The position numbers and the translations under genes are program-made. Positions 9,366 through 18,731 of a stretch of DNA of 35,590 bases are shown here, in pieces; positions within the stretch are counted from its first letter, which is position 1; each line of letters begins with the position of its first letter. The stretch is from JALHST01 sp038316335 (lineage in GTDB: Bacteria > Bacteroidota > Bacteroidia > Flavobacteriales > Flavobacteriaceae): NCBI GenBank assembly GCA_038316335.1, contig JBBQAM010000042.1, forward strand, positions 1-35,590, given 5' to 3'. Below the pieces are notes generated by a model, which had not been told where the DNA came from, searched no databases, and saw only the letters and a program-made list of their open reading frames with translations.

Positions 9366-10712
9366 ATGCGGTTTTTAATTGGGAGCAACCTAGAAAGGTG
9401 GCTAATGACATACATTCAAAAAAATATGGCCAACATACCTGATTTTTTCGGCAATCTTTATTTTCTGGCGTCGGTCTCTGTAGTCGTTACCCTTTTGGCC
9501 TCGTTTCGGTTATATCCTATAATACTCTTTGTGGTGCATAAAAAGGGCCTGATGGATGAGCCCCAGGCGCGCAGTTCGCATACGACCAGCGTCCCGACTT
9601 TGGGCGGCATCGGCTTGTTTATTGCCTTCTCACTTACGATCATGCTTTTCGGGCTTGTTGCGGGACTAGTACGCCCCGAATTATTGAAACTTATTGCACT
9701 TTTGGCCGCTGCTACGGTCCTGTTGATCATGGGTGTGAATGATGATTTGGTCATCATGTCGCCAAGAAAGAAGTTATTAGGGCAGCTCTTCGCCGCCTGT
9801 GTCGTTATTTTCTTGACCGATGTGCGAATTACCGACTTTGCCGGGGTTTTGGGCATCACAGCCGTACCTTATGCTGTCTCTGTGTTGTTTACCCTCTTTG
9901 TCTATATCCTGGTCATCAATGCCCTGAATCTGATCGATGGCATCGATGGCTTGGCGGGATCCCTGACTATTTTGGCAAGTACCGTGTTCGGAACTTACTT
10001 TTTGTTGGCCGGGAACTATTTGCTGGTATTGGTCTCCTTCGCTTTGATCGGATCGATCATCGGGTTTTTATATTACAATCTCTCGAATACCCAGAAAATC
10101 TTTATGGGCGATTCGGGATCCATGCTTTTGGGTTTTCTACTCGTGTACCAGGCCATTGGTTTTTTAGGGATCAACGCCGATGCATCGGCTACGTATACGA
10201 CGGCAGATGCCCCCGTGTTGCTCTTGGCCATTTTGTCCTTTCCGTTGTTCGATACCTTACGGGTTTTCACAATTCGTGCGTGGCATAAACGTAGTCCGTT
10301 TACGGCCGACCGTAACCATATTCACCACCGCCTTTTGGATCTGGGACTTGCGCATTGGCAGACAACTTTGCTGATCTGTGGTGCCAATGCGTTGGTCGTT
10401 GGTTTGGCCTTTCTAGTGGGGGATCTCAATATAAACATGCAGCTGCTAATCTGCGTTGGCTTGGGGTCAATATTGTACATTATGCCGTATTTTATGGCAG
10501 AAAAAAAAGATTTACCGGAGTATTTGCCCAAAGAAGAAGTCACTGTTATTAAATCTAGTATTAAAGGGATAAAGGTCAAATTCAGCAGTCGGAATGTAAA
10601 ACAACTTAAAGTCAATCTTGAAAAAAACGACATGAACAAGCACGATTTCAGGGTAACCCATACGATTCAAGGCGAAGGCAAGGATCAATTCAAAGAAACG
10701 CAACCATTATAG
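9366..10712 (+). CDS. wecA: WecA/TagO-like undecaprenyl-phosphate sugar-1-phosphate transferase
   Basis: Polytopic membrane enzyme that starts the repeat unit by moving a sugar-1-phosphate (GlcNAc-1-P in the best-known members) from a UDP-sugar to undecaprenyl phosphate. Family hallmarks are all present: DEPQARSSHT...PTLGGIG on the first cytosolic loop, NDD (Asp126-Asp127), NLIDGIDGL (Asp191, Asp194), FMGDSGS (Asp249) and HIHHR (His318-Arg322). About ten to eleven hydrophobic segments fit the fold. At 448 residues it is longer than the usual ~350-370 because of a charged cytosolic C-terminal tail of about 80 residues. ATG codons at 9405 and 9426 are alternative starts, since the first hydrophobic segment begins only near residue 28. 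Sampled lines are about 50% G+C, well above most neighbours. Confidence 0.92.
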   Translation: MRFLIGSNLERWLMTYIQKNMANIPDFFGNLYFLASVSVVVTLLASFRLYPIILFVVHKKGLMDEPQARSSHTTSVPTLGGIGLFIAFSLTIMLFGLVAGLVRPELLKLIALLAAATVLLIMGVNDDLVIMSPRKKLLGQLFAACVVIFLTDVRITDFAGVLGITAVPYAVSVLFTLFVYILVINALNLIDGIDGLAGSLTILASTVFGTYFLLAGNYLLVLVSFALIGSIIGFLYYNLSNTQKIFMGDSGSMLLGFLLVYQAIGFLGINADASATYTTADAPVLLLAILSFPLFDTLRVFTIRAWHKRSPFTADRNHIHHRLLDLGLAHWQTTLLICGANALVVGLAFLVGDLNINMQLLICVGLGSILYIMPYFMAEKKDLPEYLPKEEVTVIKSSIKGIKVKFSSRNVKQLKVNLEKNDMNKHDFRVTHTIQGEGKDQFKETQPL

Positions 10713-11578
10713 CATTCCCAAGTAGAAAAAATGTAGGTTTTGAATGAAAATAATTCATGTAACAATAGCGATAATGTTATAAATGATGATTTATGATTTC
10801 TTAATAAAGAAACACGAGATTCACTAAAATTAAATACATCCAAGTTAGTAGATCCATCACTTAGAAGCATGCCATGCATTCGCAATACAATAAGAAATTT
10901 CTCAAAAATAGGAATCGTATTTAAATTGTGTTAACTCAAGGCATTAATGCCATCATTTCTTTTATTTCGGCGAATCATTATCTCTTGTTTTACCTATTTT
11001 GACGATTTAAGGCAAATGAATTGTCTTATAAAAACATCAAAAAAAGTGGCTGATTGAGAAGTGTTCAAAACGACAGCAGTTAAACGAATTACTGCAATAG
11101 AATTCGTGAAATGATTATAAAATGTTTAAGGGAGCACTATAACCATGAAATTGCGGAATTAAAAATTACTAAAGGGTATAAATAAGCGTTCAATATGTCA
11201 CCTTCTTTGACCTTATTAGAAAACGCAAAGAAAAATGCCTATTTATAATCAAAAGAAAATGCCAAGAATGAATTGATATGGGAAACCTTAGGATAGAATT
11301 AGGAAAATCTAAATGAAAATTAGTATTTCTAAGCGCACTTAAAAAAGTATTTTTAACACTATCTCGGATTTCTTTATCTTGAAATAGATCAAATACGAGA
11401 AGATAAGAGAGTACACTGCCGAACCAGTATCAATAAAAGATATATTGCAGATTTTAAAATTTTAATTAAAATTTATCTGTTGTTTTGAATATATAATGAC
11501 ATAAGTATAACAGTAAGTAAGCCCTATGGCATTATCAACTAGTATTCTGACTAATTTATACAATTACAAATTGCAAAT
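10713..11578. other. Long non-coding stretch with gene debris between wecA and asnB
   Basis: The 866 bases contain no intact gene on either strand. The first ~200 bases and the last ~250 are AT-rich and show nothing I can name. The middle contains scraps of protein-like reading frame, listed as a separate pseudogene entry. Another short scrap near 11222-11296 reads ENAKKNAYL, then KENAKNELIWETLG after a stop. The promoter of asnB must be near its 3' end, but I see no convincing -7 box. Confidence 0.5.
10922..11167 (+). pseudogene. Possible decayed reading frame, unrecognised
   Basis: Protein-like words follow one another with interruptions: IVLTQGINAIISFISANHY, then after a stop RFKANELSYKNIKK. 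A frame slip at a run of seven A (about 11038-11045) leads to KWLIEKCSKRQQLNELLQ. After a stop and another shift comes NRIREMIIKCLREHYNHEIA. Runs of this kind separated by single lesions are typical of a recently dead gene. The family is not recognised, and the evidence is reading-frame texture only. Confidence 0.3.
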
Positions 11579-13429
11579 ATGTGCGGCATTTACGGTACTA
11601 CCCTTCCTTATTCTAAGAGTCAAATACATCTAAAACTAAAAAGAACAGAGTTTCGAGGACCCGACCATATGGGCATGGTTACCTATACCAATAGCATAGT
11701 TCCTGTAACCTTTGGCCATAACCGCTTATCAATTATTGATTTGGATGCCCGATCCAACCAACCTTTCAACTACCAGGGACAAGTACACTTGGTGTTCAAT
11801 GGGGAAATCTATAACTTTCAAGAATTACGAACTATGTTGGTCAAAAAGGGGTATTCCTTTACAACAAACAGTGATACGGAGGTGATTTGTGCCGCTTATT
11901 TGGCATATGGAGAGGCTTGTGTAAACCAGTTTAATGGGATGTTTTCCTTTGTGCTCTATGATGTTAAAGAACAAATTCTTTTTGGTGCCAAAGACCGTTT
12001 GGGGCAAAAGCCATTTTATTACCAGTTGAGTCCAAAAGGCTTTGAATTTGCCAGCCAAATTTCTTCGATTCAACTGTTCAATGATCAATTGAGCATTAGT
12101 AGAGCGGCAATACAACACTATTTGACATGGAATGCGGTGCCATCACCCTATTCCATTTTTAGCGAGGTAAGAAAACTCGAGGACGGCCATAGTTTTAAAT
12201 ATGATTTAAAGTCAATGGCTTTTACCACCCGATCTTATTGGAATATTGATTCTACAATGGTAACCAAATACACGGGTTCCTTTGGTGAGGCTAAGATCGC
12301 CTTAGAAGCTGTATTGACCGAGGCAATTGGATATCGAATGATCGCCGATGTGCCTTTGGGCGTGTTTTTGTCGGGAGGTGTAGACTCTTCCCTCATCGCC
12401 GCCCTAGCCGCAAAGCACTCAAAAAAAAGGGTCAAAACCTTTGCGGTAAAATTCAATGAAAAAGGTTTTGATGAAAGTAGCCATGCCCAAAAGGTGGCGG
12501 ATCATTTAAATACCGAACATCATGTAATTCAATGTGATTATAAGGAAGGGATAGATTTAATTACAAATTTTAGTTACTATTATGATGAACCTTTTGCAGA
12601 TGCCTCGGCCATCCCCACCATGTTGTTGGCAAAACACACCAAGCCCCATGTAACGGTGGCCCTTTCTGGTGATGGGGCTGATGAAGCCTTCTTGGGATAT
12701 AGGGAGTATGCCTCATTGGAGAAAATTAATCGACTCATGAAAATTCCATACAGCATACGTAAATTTGCTATTCAGTTGTTTGCCAGCAGCAATAATAACC
12801 GGTATCATGCGATGAAGGGCATTATTAAAGCCAGCAATGCGGGAGAGGCCTTCTTACAATTAATGACCACTACAGATGCGCCATGGTTGAAAGAGCCCTA
12901 TGATATAAAAAATGCCAGTGCTTTAAAATACTTATTGCATTCTGACAAAAACATCTTTGAACGTGCAGGGGATTTTGATCTAAAGACCTATCTAAGCTGG
13001 GATATCAATACGAAAATAGATCGGGCCACTATGGCCTACTCTTTGGAAGCCCGGTCGCCCTTTTTAGATTATAAGGTGGTTGAATTTGCACAAGCATTGC
13101 CAACAACCTTTAAATACCAAAAGGGAAATCAAAAACGCATTTTAAAGGACATTTTATACGACCATGTACCAAGAGCCTATGTTGATAGACCCAAATCGGG
13201 CTTTGGAATGCCACTGGAGATATGGTTTCGGAATGATCTAAAAGAGTTGGTCTTATCTGAATTGTCTCTGGAAAATCTCAAAGAAATACCCTGCGTCAAA
13301 CCCAAAATTGTGCATACTATGATACAGGAACATATAAATGGCAAATGGAACCATTATGCTATGATCTGGAAATTGCTAGTATTAAGACAATGGTTACGCC
13401 AAAATGGAAAAGGTTACTCCATCTCTTAA
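11579..13429 (+). CDS. asnB: Asparagine synthetase-like glutamine amidotransferase
   Basis: A 616-residue class II glutamine amidotransferase fused to an ATP-dependent synthetase domain. The start is fixed by MCGIYG, since Cys2 must become the N-terminal nucleophile. RGPDHMG (about 31-37), the NGEIYN segment and the SDTEVI segment mark the glutaminase half. LSGGVDSS (Ser265-Ser271) is the PP-loop that binds ATP, and LSGDGADEAFLGYREY (around 363) is the usual synthetase motif. AsnB-type proteins within surface-polysaccharide loci (for example WbpS-like) are thought to amidate uronic acids rather than make free asparagine. That is the likelier job here because flanking genes are all polysaccharide genes. 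An ordinary asparagine synthetase cannot be excluded from sequence alone. Confidence 0.92.
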   Translation: MCGIYGTTLPYSKSQIHLKLKRTEFRGPDHMGMVTYTNSIVPVTFGHNRLSIIDLDARSNQPFNYQGQVHLVFNGEIYNFQELRTMLVKKGYSFTTNSDTEVICAAYLAYGEACVNQFNGMFSFVLYDVKEQILFGAKDRLGQKPFYYQLSPKGFEFASQISSIQLFNDQLSISRAAIQHYLTWNAVPSPYSIFSEVRKLEDGHSFKYDLKSMAFTTRSYWNIDSTMVTKYTGSFGEAKIALEAVLTEAIGYRMIADVPLGVFLSGGVDSSLIAALAAKHSKKRVKTFAVKFNEKGFDESSHAQKVADHLNTEHHVIQCDYKEGIDLITNFSYYYDEPFADASAIPTMLLAKHTKPHVTVALSGDGADEAFLGYREYASLEKINRLMKIPYSIRKFAIQLFASSNNNRYHAMKGIIKASNAGEAFLQLMTTTDAPWLKEPYDIKNASALKYLLHSDKNIFERAGDFDLKTYLSWDINTKIDRATMAYSLEARSPFLDYKVVEFAQALPTTFKYQKGNQKRILKDILYDHVPRAYVDRPKSGFGMPLEIWFRNDLKELVLSELSLENLKEIPCVKPKIVHTMIQEHINGKWNHYAMIWKLLVLRQWLRQNGKGYSIS

Positions 13430-13532
13430 ACAAAACGTACTTTAATTCTTTTAAGGGTGACATAGAAAGTAGGTCAGGACCATATTCAAACAGATTTTTG
13501 AATTTTACTACCGAAATGAATTAAATAATTCA

Positions 13533-15068
13533 ATGAAAAATAATCTATCTAGTACTAAGAGAATCGCCAAAAACACCGCAATGTTGTACGTCAGGATGCT
13601 TTTGGTGATGGGGGTTTCTTTTTTTATGACCCGTATTCTTCTCAAGGAATTGGGGGTAGAGGATTTTGGTATCTATAATATTGTGGGAGGCGTTGTGGCG
13701 ATGTTTGCTTCATTGCGAGGAGTTTTCGCTTCGGCGACCCAACGGTTTCTCAATTTTGAGATGGGGAGAAAAAACGAAGAAGCCTTGAATAGAATCTTTA
13801 ATAAAAGTCTTCTGATTCACTTAATTTTAGCACTATTACTTTTAGTTTTTGCGGAGACAATAGGCCTTTGGTTTGTCAACAGTAAATTGGTAATTAATCC
13901 AGACAGATTATCATCTGCAAATATGGTGTATCAATTTTCTGTATTTACTGCTTTAGTTATGTTATTAACTATCCCTTTTGATGCCGTAATTATAGCCAAT
14001 GAAAAAATGGCCATATATGCTTATCTATCCATTCTCGATGTTCTTCTAAAGATCGGGATTATTCTAATGTTAACATATACCGAAGGTAATGCACTGGTTT
14101 TATATAGTTTTTCCGTGTTGTTGGTATCACTCATAATCAGATTTTTGAGTTCATGGTATTGTAGAAGAAATTTCAGGGAGTGCAAATTCAAAATGGTATG
14201 GGATACTGGGTTATTCAAGGAAATGGGAAGTTTTGCCGGATGGAATTTTCTAGGAAATACAGCGTTTGTTTTAGCTAACGAAGGCACCAACATTTTATTG
14301 AATTTTTTTGGAGGAGTTCCCATCAATGCTGCTCGTGCCATTGCGTATCAAGTTAGATCAGTAAGTACTCAATTTACCAGCACTATGATGATGGCAATCA
14401 ACCCTCAAATTATTAAACAATACGCCGAAAAAAAGTTTAAACCTGCTATTGATTTGGTCTTTTTTAGCTCAAAAATTTCCTTTTTCCTTTTGTTTACAAT
14501 TACATTACCGGTGTTAGTCTATGCCGACCTATTTTTGAATCTCTGGCTTAAAAATGTTCCGGAACATACAATTATCTTTGTTCGTCTTATCCTGATTTTT
14601 GTATTAATACGTGTGTTTCATGATCCTTTGGATACACTTTTTAAGGCGACGGGAAAGATAAAAAAATATCAATTAATTGATACTGGGATTCTACTAATAA
14701 ATTTGCCGCTTTCCTATGTATTACTGACCTTTGGATTTGATTTCGCCATAATCTTTGTTGTTATGATTATTGTCGAAACGATAAACTTAGTTTGTCTTTT
14801 ATTCCTAGCCAATAAAATCACGAATTTCAGTATCAAAAGTTATTTGAAAAACGTGGTTATGCCATGTATTTTGATTGTTCTTTCAACCCTCCCCTTGATA
14901 TATTATTTACTAATGATATCAACTACCTTAAGTATAACAGTACTCTCTATTGTAGTTATTATAATTTTTATAGTTTGTTTATTCTGGGGTATTGGTTTAA
15001 ATACGTTGGAAAGAAACAAAGCAAGGAACAGTTTGGAAAAATTGATAAAAAGAATAAAAAGAACATGA
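13533..15068 (+). CDS. wzx: Wzx-type polysaccharide flippase (MOP superfamily)
   Basis: A 511-residue integral membrane protein with about twelve to fourteen hydrophobic segments. Its N-terminal region (AKNTAMLYVRMLLVMGVSFF followed by TRILLKELGVEDFGIYNIVG) is typical of O-antigen/capsule flippases, which carry undecaprenyl-linked repeat units across the inner membrane. ASLRGVFASATQRFLNFEMG continues the match. The 3' end overlaps the next gene by four bases (ATGA at 15065-15068), so the two should be translationally coupled. Length is normal for the family. The specific transported unit cannot be told from sequence. Confidence 0.9.
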   Translation: MKNNLSSTKRIAKNTAMLYVRMLLVMGVSFFMTRILLKELGVEDFGIYNIVGGVVAMFASLRGVFASATQRFLNFEMGRKNEEALNRIFNKSLLIHLILALLLLVFAETIGLWFVNSKLVINPDRLSSANMVYQFSVFTALVMLLTIPFDAVIIANEKMAIYAYLSILDVLLKIGIILMLTYTEGNALVLYSFSVLLVSLIIRFLSSWYCRRNFRECKFKMVWDTGLFKEMGSFAGWNFLGNTAFVLANEGTNILLNFFGGVPINAARAIAYQVRSVSTQFTSTMMMAINPQIIKQYAEKKFKPAIDLVFFSSKISFFLLFTITLPVLVYADLFLNLWLKNVPEHTIIFVRLILIFVLIRVFHDPLDTLFKATGKIKKYQLIDTGILLINLPLSYVLLTFGFDFAIIFVVMIIVETINLVCLLFLANKITNFSIKSYLKNVVMPCILIVLSTLPLIYYLLMISTTLSITVLSIVVIIIFIVCLFWGIGLNTLERNKARNSLEKLIKRIKRT

Positions 15069-16150
15069 GGCTTTTGTTTTTTATTTCTTCTTTAAGTGGG
15101 GGTGGTGCAGAACGAGTGATGGCTACTTTATGCAATCAATTTGTAAGTTCAAGTGATGAAATACATTTGGCAACAGATACCAGCATTCCATTTGCCTATA
15201 CCTTAAACACGTCAATTAAAGTGCATGATTTAGAGCGTTCAGAAAATGCTAAGTTGAATCCGATCGAAAATAGGATAAAGATACTTAGAAGAATAAAAAG
15301 TATATCCAAGGTGGTGCGTCCTGATATAATAATTTCGTTTATGTACCAAATGAACTCTTTTGTGCTTATGGCAACATTAGGAATGCGTATACCAGTTATA
15401 GCTTCGGAACATACTACCTTTGATAAGCGCCATTCCTTTTCTGAGTATGTAATGCGTTTTTGGATTAATAGATTGGCAAAAAAAATAACCATACTTACAC
15501 AATATGATTACAATATTCTTGGAGCCGCTTTGCCATCAAAGGTTGTTATTCATAATCCACTTTCCTTTCCAATTTATAAGCAAAGAACACCGAGAAGAAA
15601 AAATATTCTTGCCGTTGGGAGTTTAGATCGATGGAATAACAAAGGCTTTGATAATTTAATTTGTGTCTGGGGAAAAATAGCGCCACATTATCCAGAGTGG
15701 AACCTCGAAATAGCTGGCTCTGGCAGCGAAAGCAGCTACAATTATCTATCGCAGCTATGCGTTAATAACAATGTTAAGGGGCGTATTGATTTTATTGGTT
15801 TCCAGCCAAACGTTGAGAACAGTATGAGGGTAGCTTCGATTTTTGTATTATCCTCTAGATATGAGGGTTTTGGAATGGTGCTGGCTGAAGCAATGTCCCA
15901 AGGATGCGCCTGTATAAGTTTTGACTGCATCGCAGGGCCAAAGGAGATTATGGTGGACGGTGAAAGTGGGCTTTTGGTAGAAAACCAAAATCTAAAAGAG
16001 TTGGAAAGAGCCATAATTTCACTAATTAATGATGCGTCTTTAAGACAACGACTTGGTGCTAACGCTATAAAACGAGTTGAAAGATTTCTTCCTGAAAACA
16101 TAATAAAACAATGGAGGGAAGTTTTCGATGAAATTATGCTGAAAAAATAA
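15065..16150 (+). CDS. GT4-family glycosyltransferase
   Basis: A 361-residue GT-B enzyme that adds a sugar from a nucleotide donor to the growing lipid-linked unit. The N-terminus FFISSLSGGGAERVM carries the glycine-rich acceptor loop of GT4 enzymes, and the donor-site signature is YEGFGMVLAE with Glu267 and Glu275. The start used is ATG 15065, overlapping the wzx stop. The same frame is open back to 14864, but that extension lies inside wzx and reads as noise. Only 12 bases separate it from the ATP-grasp gene, so flippase, glycosyltransferase and ATP-grasp probably form one transcription unit. Sampled DNA is strikingly AT-rich (under 30% G+C in one line). Confidence 0.92.
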   Translation: MRLLFFISSLSGGGAERVMATLCNQFVSSSDEIHLATDTSIPFAYTLNTSIKVHDLERSENAKLNPIENRIKILRRIKSISKVVRPDIIISFMYQMNSFVLMATLGMRIPVIASEHTTFDKRHSFSEYVMRFWINRLAKKITILTQYDYNILGAALPSKVVIHNPLSFPIYKQRTPRRKNILAVGSLDRWNNKGFDNLICVWGKIAPHYPEWNLEIAGSGSESSYNYLSQLCVNNNVKGRIDFIGFQPNVENSMRVASIFVLSSRYEGFGMVLAEAMSQGCACISFDCIAGPKEIMVDGESGLLVENQNLKELERAIISLINDASLRQRLGANAIKRVERFLPENIIKQWREVFDEIMLKK

Positions 16151-16162
16151 TCACAGAGCTTT

Positions 16163-17194
16163 ATGAAAATAGCGATACATAAGCGAGAAGGAAGTTTTTC
16201 TGATGATTGGATCGAATACTGTATTCAGAACAACCTTCCCTTTACTGTTGTCAATTGTTATGACAGTGATATAATTCAACAAATTGACGACTGTGATGTT
16301 TTAATGTGGCACTATCATCAAGAAAATTATAAAGACACCCTTTTTGCCAAGCAGTTGCTATTTTCATTACAACAATCGGGGAAGGGAGTTTTTCCCGATT
16401 TTAATACTGCTTGGCATTTTGATGATAAAGTAGGTCAGAAATATTTATTGGAAAGCATTAAGGCGCCCCTAGTGCCTTCGTATGTGTTTTATGACAGGAA
16501 AAGTGCCTTCGTTTGGATAAATACCACAAAATTCCCAAAGGTCTTTAAATTAAGGCGAGGTGCTGGGTCTGCCAATGTACATCTTATAAAAAACAAGAAA
16601 GAAGCTGCTAAAATTATTAAGAAAGTCTTTGATAAAGGATTTTCGCAGTTTAATGGCAAGCGCTATTTTATTGAAAAATTCAATCGTTTCAAATCTGGAA
16701 AACTACCTTTAAAGAAGGTGATTATGGCTTTTGGTAGAATGCTTTTATCTACCGAATTTGCCAAAATGAAAGGGAATGAAAAAGGGTATGCTTATTTTCA
16801 AGATTTTATTGCAAATAATGATGGTGATACCAGGGTTACTGTAATCGGAGACAGAGCCTTCGTATTTAAACGAATGGTCCGTAAAAATGATTTTCGAGCT
16901 TCCGGAAGTGGCGTAATGAAATTTGACAAAGGCCTTTTTGATATTGATACCATTAGAATAGCCTTTGATATTGCAGCTAAAATTGGTTCCCAATGTTGTG
17001 CAATTGATTTTGTTTATGAAAATGGAAGTCCGTTAGTGATTGAATTTGGCTATGGTTTTCCATCAGCATTATTGCCGTGGGAAGGCTATTGGGATAGGGA
17101 CCTTAATTATTATGAAGGAACAGTAGTTCCATCGTATTGGATTATTGAAGAAACCATTAAGCCTTATCGACAGATGAAATGCAAGGATTATTAA
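16163..17194 (+). CDS. RimK-like ATP-grasp ligase
   Basis: A 343-residue protein with ATP-grasp signatures: FPKVFKLRRGAGSANVHLI (nucleotide-binding lysine region), a DTRVTVIGDRAFVFKRMVR strand pair, and the metal-binding end CAIDFVYENG followed by LVIEFGYGF (Asp282, Glu294). RimK-type enzymes usually have E-x-N at the last position; here the third residue is Gly, a change seen in ATP-grasp proteins of surface-polysaccharide loci. ATP-grasp ligases join a carboxylate to an amine through an acyl phosphate. In this setting the plausible product is an amino acid or similar group linked by an amide to a sugar. The substrate is not known. It sits between a glycosyltransferase and the polymerase. 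Confidence 0.85.
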   Translation: MKIAIHKREGSFSDDWIEYCIQNNLPFTVVNCYDSDIIQQIDDCDVLMWHYHQENYKDTLFAKQLLFSLQQSGKGVFPDFNTAWHFDDKVGQKYLLESIKAPLVPSYVFYDRKSAFVWINTTKFPKVFKLRRGAGSANVHLIKNKKEAAKIIKKVFDKGFSQFNGKRYFIEKFNRFKSGKLPLKKVIMAFGRMLLSTEFAKMKGNEKGYAYFQDFIANNDGDTRVTVIGDRAFVFKRMVRKNDFRASGSGVMKFDKGLFDIDTIRIAFDIAAKIGSQCCAIDFVYENGSPLVIEFGYGFPSALLPWEGYWDRDLNYYEGTVVPSYWIIEETIKPYRQMKCKDY

Positions 17195-17369
17195 TAATCC
17201 ATAAGTCCTTTTTTTGGTTGGTAATTTTGGCTATTGCAATTTCTTTCGCACTAGGCAGTCCGAATACCGATAGTGGCTTGCATTTTTGCAAGGGTTCTAT
17301 AATAGTGTTAATTGGAATGCAAATCTAAATTTGTAAATAATCTACATTAAAAAATAATACATACCATTC

Positions 17370-18731
17370 ATGGTGTTTCTTCTTATTTTGGCGGTTTTAG
17401 TATCAACAGGGATTGCCTTTTTAACGGGTAGCACTTCCATTGCTATATCGCTGCTTTTTTTTATGACTCTTGGCACAGCAATAAGTTTTTGGTTATCTAC
17501 AGGGAATACGAAGGATAGTCAAAACTTGGTAAGAATATTCCTTGCTGTCTATTCCATCTATGCGCTATTCTCAGTTATCGGTTATCTGGATTTTAAAGCC
17601 ATTAACGATTTCTTTTTAAACCCGGACCAAGTCGATTTTTATGGATTTGGAAACATCTTAAGTAAGAACGAGAACTTTTCCCAAATTTTTCAGGAATGCT
17701 TTGTCCTAAGAATTCATGAAGAAAATGAAGCCGCGTATTTTATTTTTGGAAGTATCGGCTTTATAGCTAATAAATATTTTGACGGCAATAGCATTCTTTT
17801 ACAATCTTTACACGTCAGTTTTTTGGCCATGATATTGAATCTGTTTCTGTATAGAACCATCCTTTTTCATACCCACCGCGCTCAAGCGCTGAATTATACC
17901 CTGTTATTTGCTTTTTTTTCTCCACTCATATTCTATTCCCCGTGGATCTTAAGGGATGTTCATATAGCCCTCTTGTATGCCATGGGCATCTATATAATGC
18001 ATACACGGTTTACGATCAAAAGACTTTTGTTATTTATTCCATTAATAATCATCACCTTGGAATTTAGATTGGAAATGGGCTTGTTTTACTTTTTTATGCC
18101 TGTATTTTATATTTATTTCCGAGGGAAGCATAGTCATAATTATAAAATACTTTTACCGAGCTTTATTTTTATTGGGATCGCCTTATTAGGATTGGTACTA
18201 AATTTTTTAATCGATTCAATTAATTCTGCATTGGGTTCGTTTGAGGGTTATTCAAATTATACGGAAGAAAATTTAGGTGAAGGCTTGGGGGCTATGTTAT
18301 ATGAATTACCCGAGGGTTTAAAGCAAATTGCAATTGTTCTTTTTTCACAAATAACCCCATTTCCTGCTTGGGGGAAATTTTTGGTGTCAGATACGATTTA
18401 TGAATATGTTATCTCATTTATAGAATGTAGTGGTGCCATTTTCTGGTCGTGTATCTTTTTGTTCATGTGCTTTTCATTTGCAAATGGCAAAATAAGAAAG
18501 CAATTATCAAAGGAAAATATAGTGGTATTGATTATCGTTTTGGCATTTTTATTGGGAAATTCATCAGAAATGAATACCCGTAGAATACTTTGTATATATC
18601 CTCTAATCTTTATTCTTTATCTGAATATTAGGCAAATGTTGCCGAATTCAAAGCGAAGGCACTATTCTTATTCTTCCGTAGCGGTGTATTCTGCTTTATC
18701 GTTAATTTATTTTTATATCAAATATAGTTGA
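17370..18731 (+). CDS. wzy: Probable Wzy-type polysaccharide polymerase
   Basis: A 453-residue protein with roughly ten to twelve hydrophobic segments and one long non-membrane loop. It lacks any soluble catalytic domain. WILRDVHIALLYAMGIYIMH resembles the L-R-x-x conserved stretch of Wzy/EpsG-like polymerases, which often have low sequence similarity. Wzx, glycosyltransferases and Wzc are all present and this is the only unassigned large membrane protein in the central block, so it is the best candidate for the polymerase that joins flipped repeat units in the periplasm. The stop overlaps the next start as TGATG (18729-18733). A 175-base gap before it contains a short palindrome (GGATTATTAATAATCC, 17186-17201). 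Confidence 0.72.
   Translation: MVFLLILAVLVSTGIAFLTGSTSIAISLLFFMTLGTAISFWLSTGNTKDSQNLVRIFLAVYSIYALFSVIGYLDFKAINDFFLNPDQVDFYGFGNILSKNENFSQIFQECFVLRIHEENEAAYFIFGSIGFIANKYFDGNSILLQSLHVSFLAMILNLFLYRTILFHTHRAQALNYTLLFAFFSPLIFYSPWILRDVHIALLYAMGIYIMHTRFTIKRLLLFIPLIIITLEFRLEMGLFYFFMPVFYIYFRGKHSHNYKILLPSFIFIGIALLGLVLNFLIDSINSALGSFEGYSNYTEENLGEGLGAMLYELPEGLKQIAIVLFSQITPFPAWGKFLVSDTIYEYVISFIECSGAIFWSCIFLFMCFSFANGKIRKQLSKENIVVLIIVLAFLLGNSSEMNTRRILCIYPLIFILYLNIRQMLPNSKRRHYSYSSVAVYSALSLIYFYIKYS

Noticed and set aside
14864..15064. N-terminal extension of the GT4 gene upstream of 15065
   Set aside because: It lies entirely within wzx, reads as noise and would move the glycine-rich loop far from the N-terminus; the ATGA overlap start is preferred.
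17186..17201. Palindrome GGATTATTAATAATCC at the end of the ATP-grasp gene
   Set aside because: Could be part of a weak terminator with the T-run at 17209, but it overlaps the stop codon and is AT-rich; not enough to annotate.
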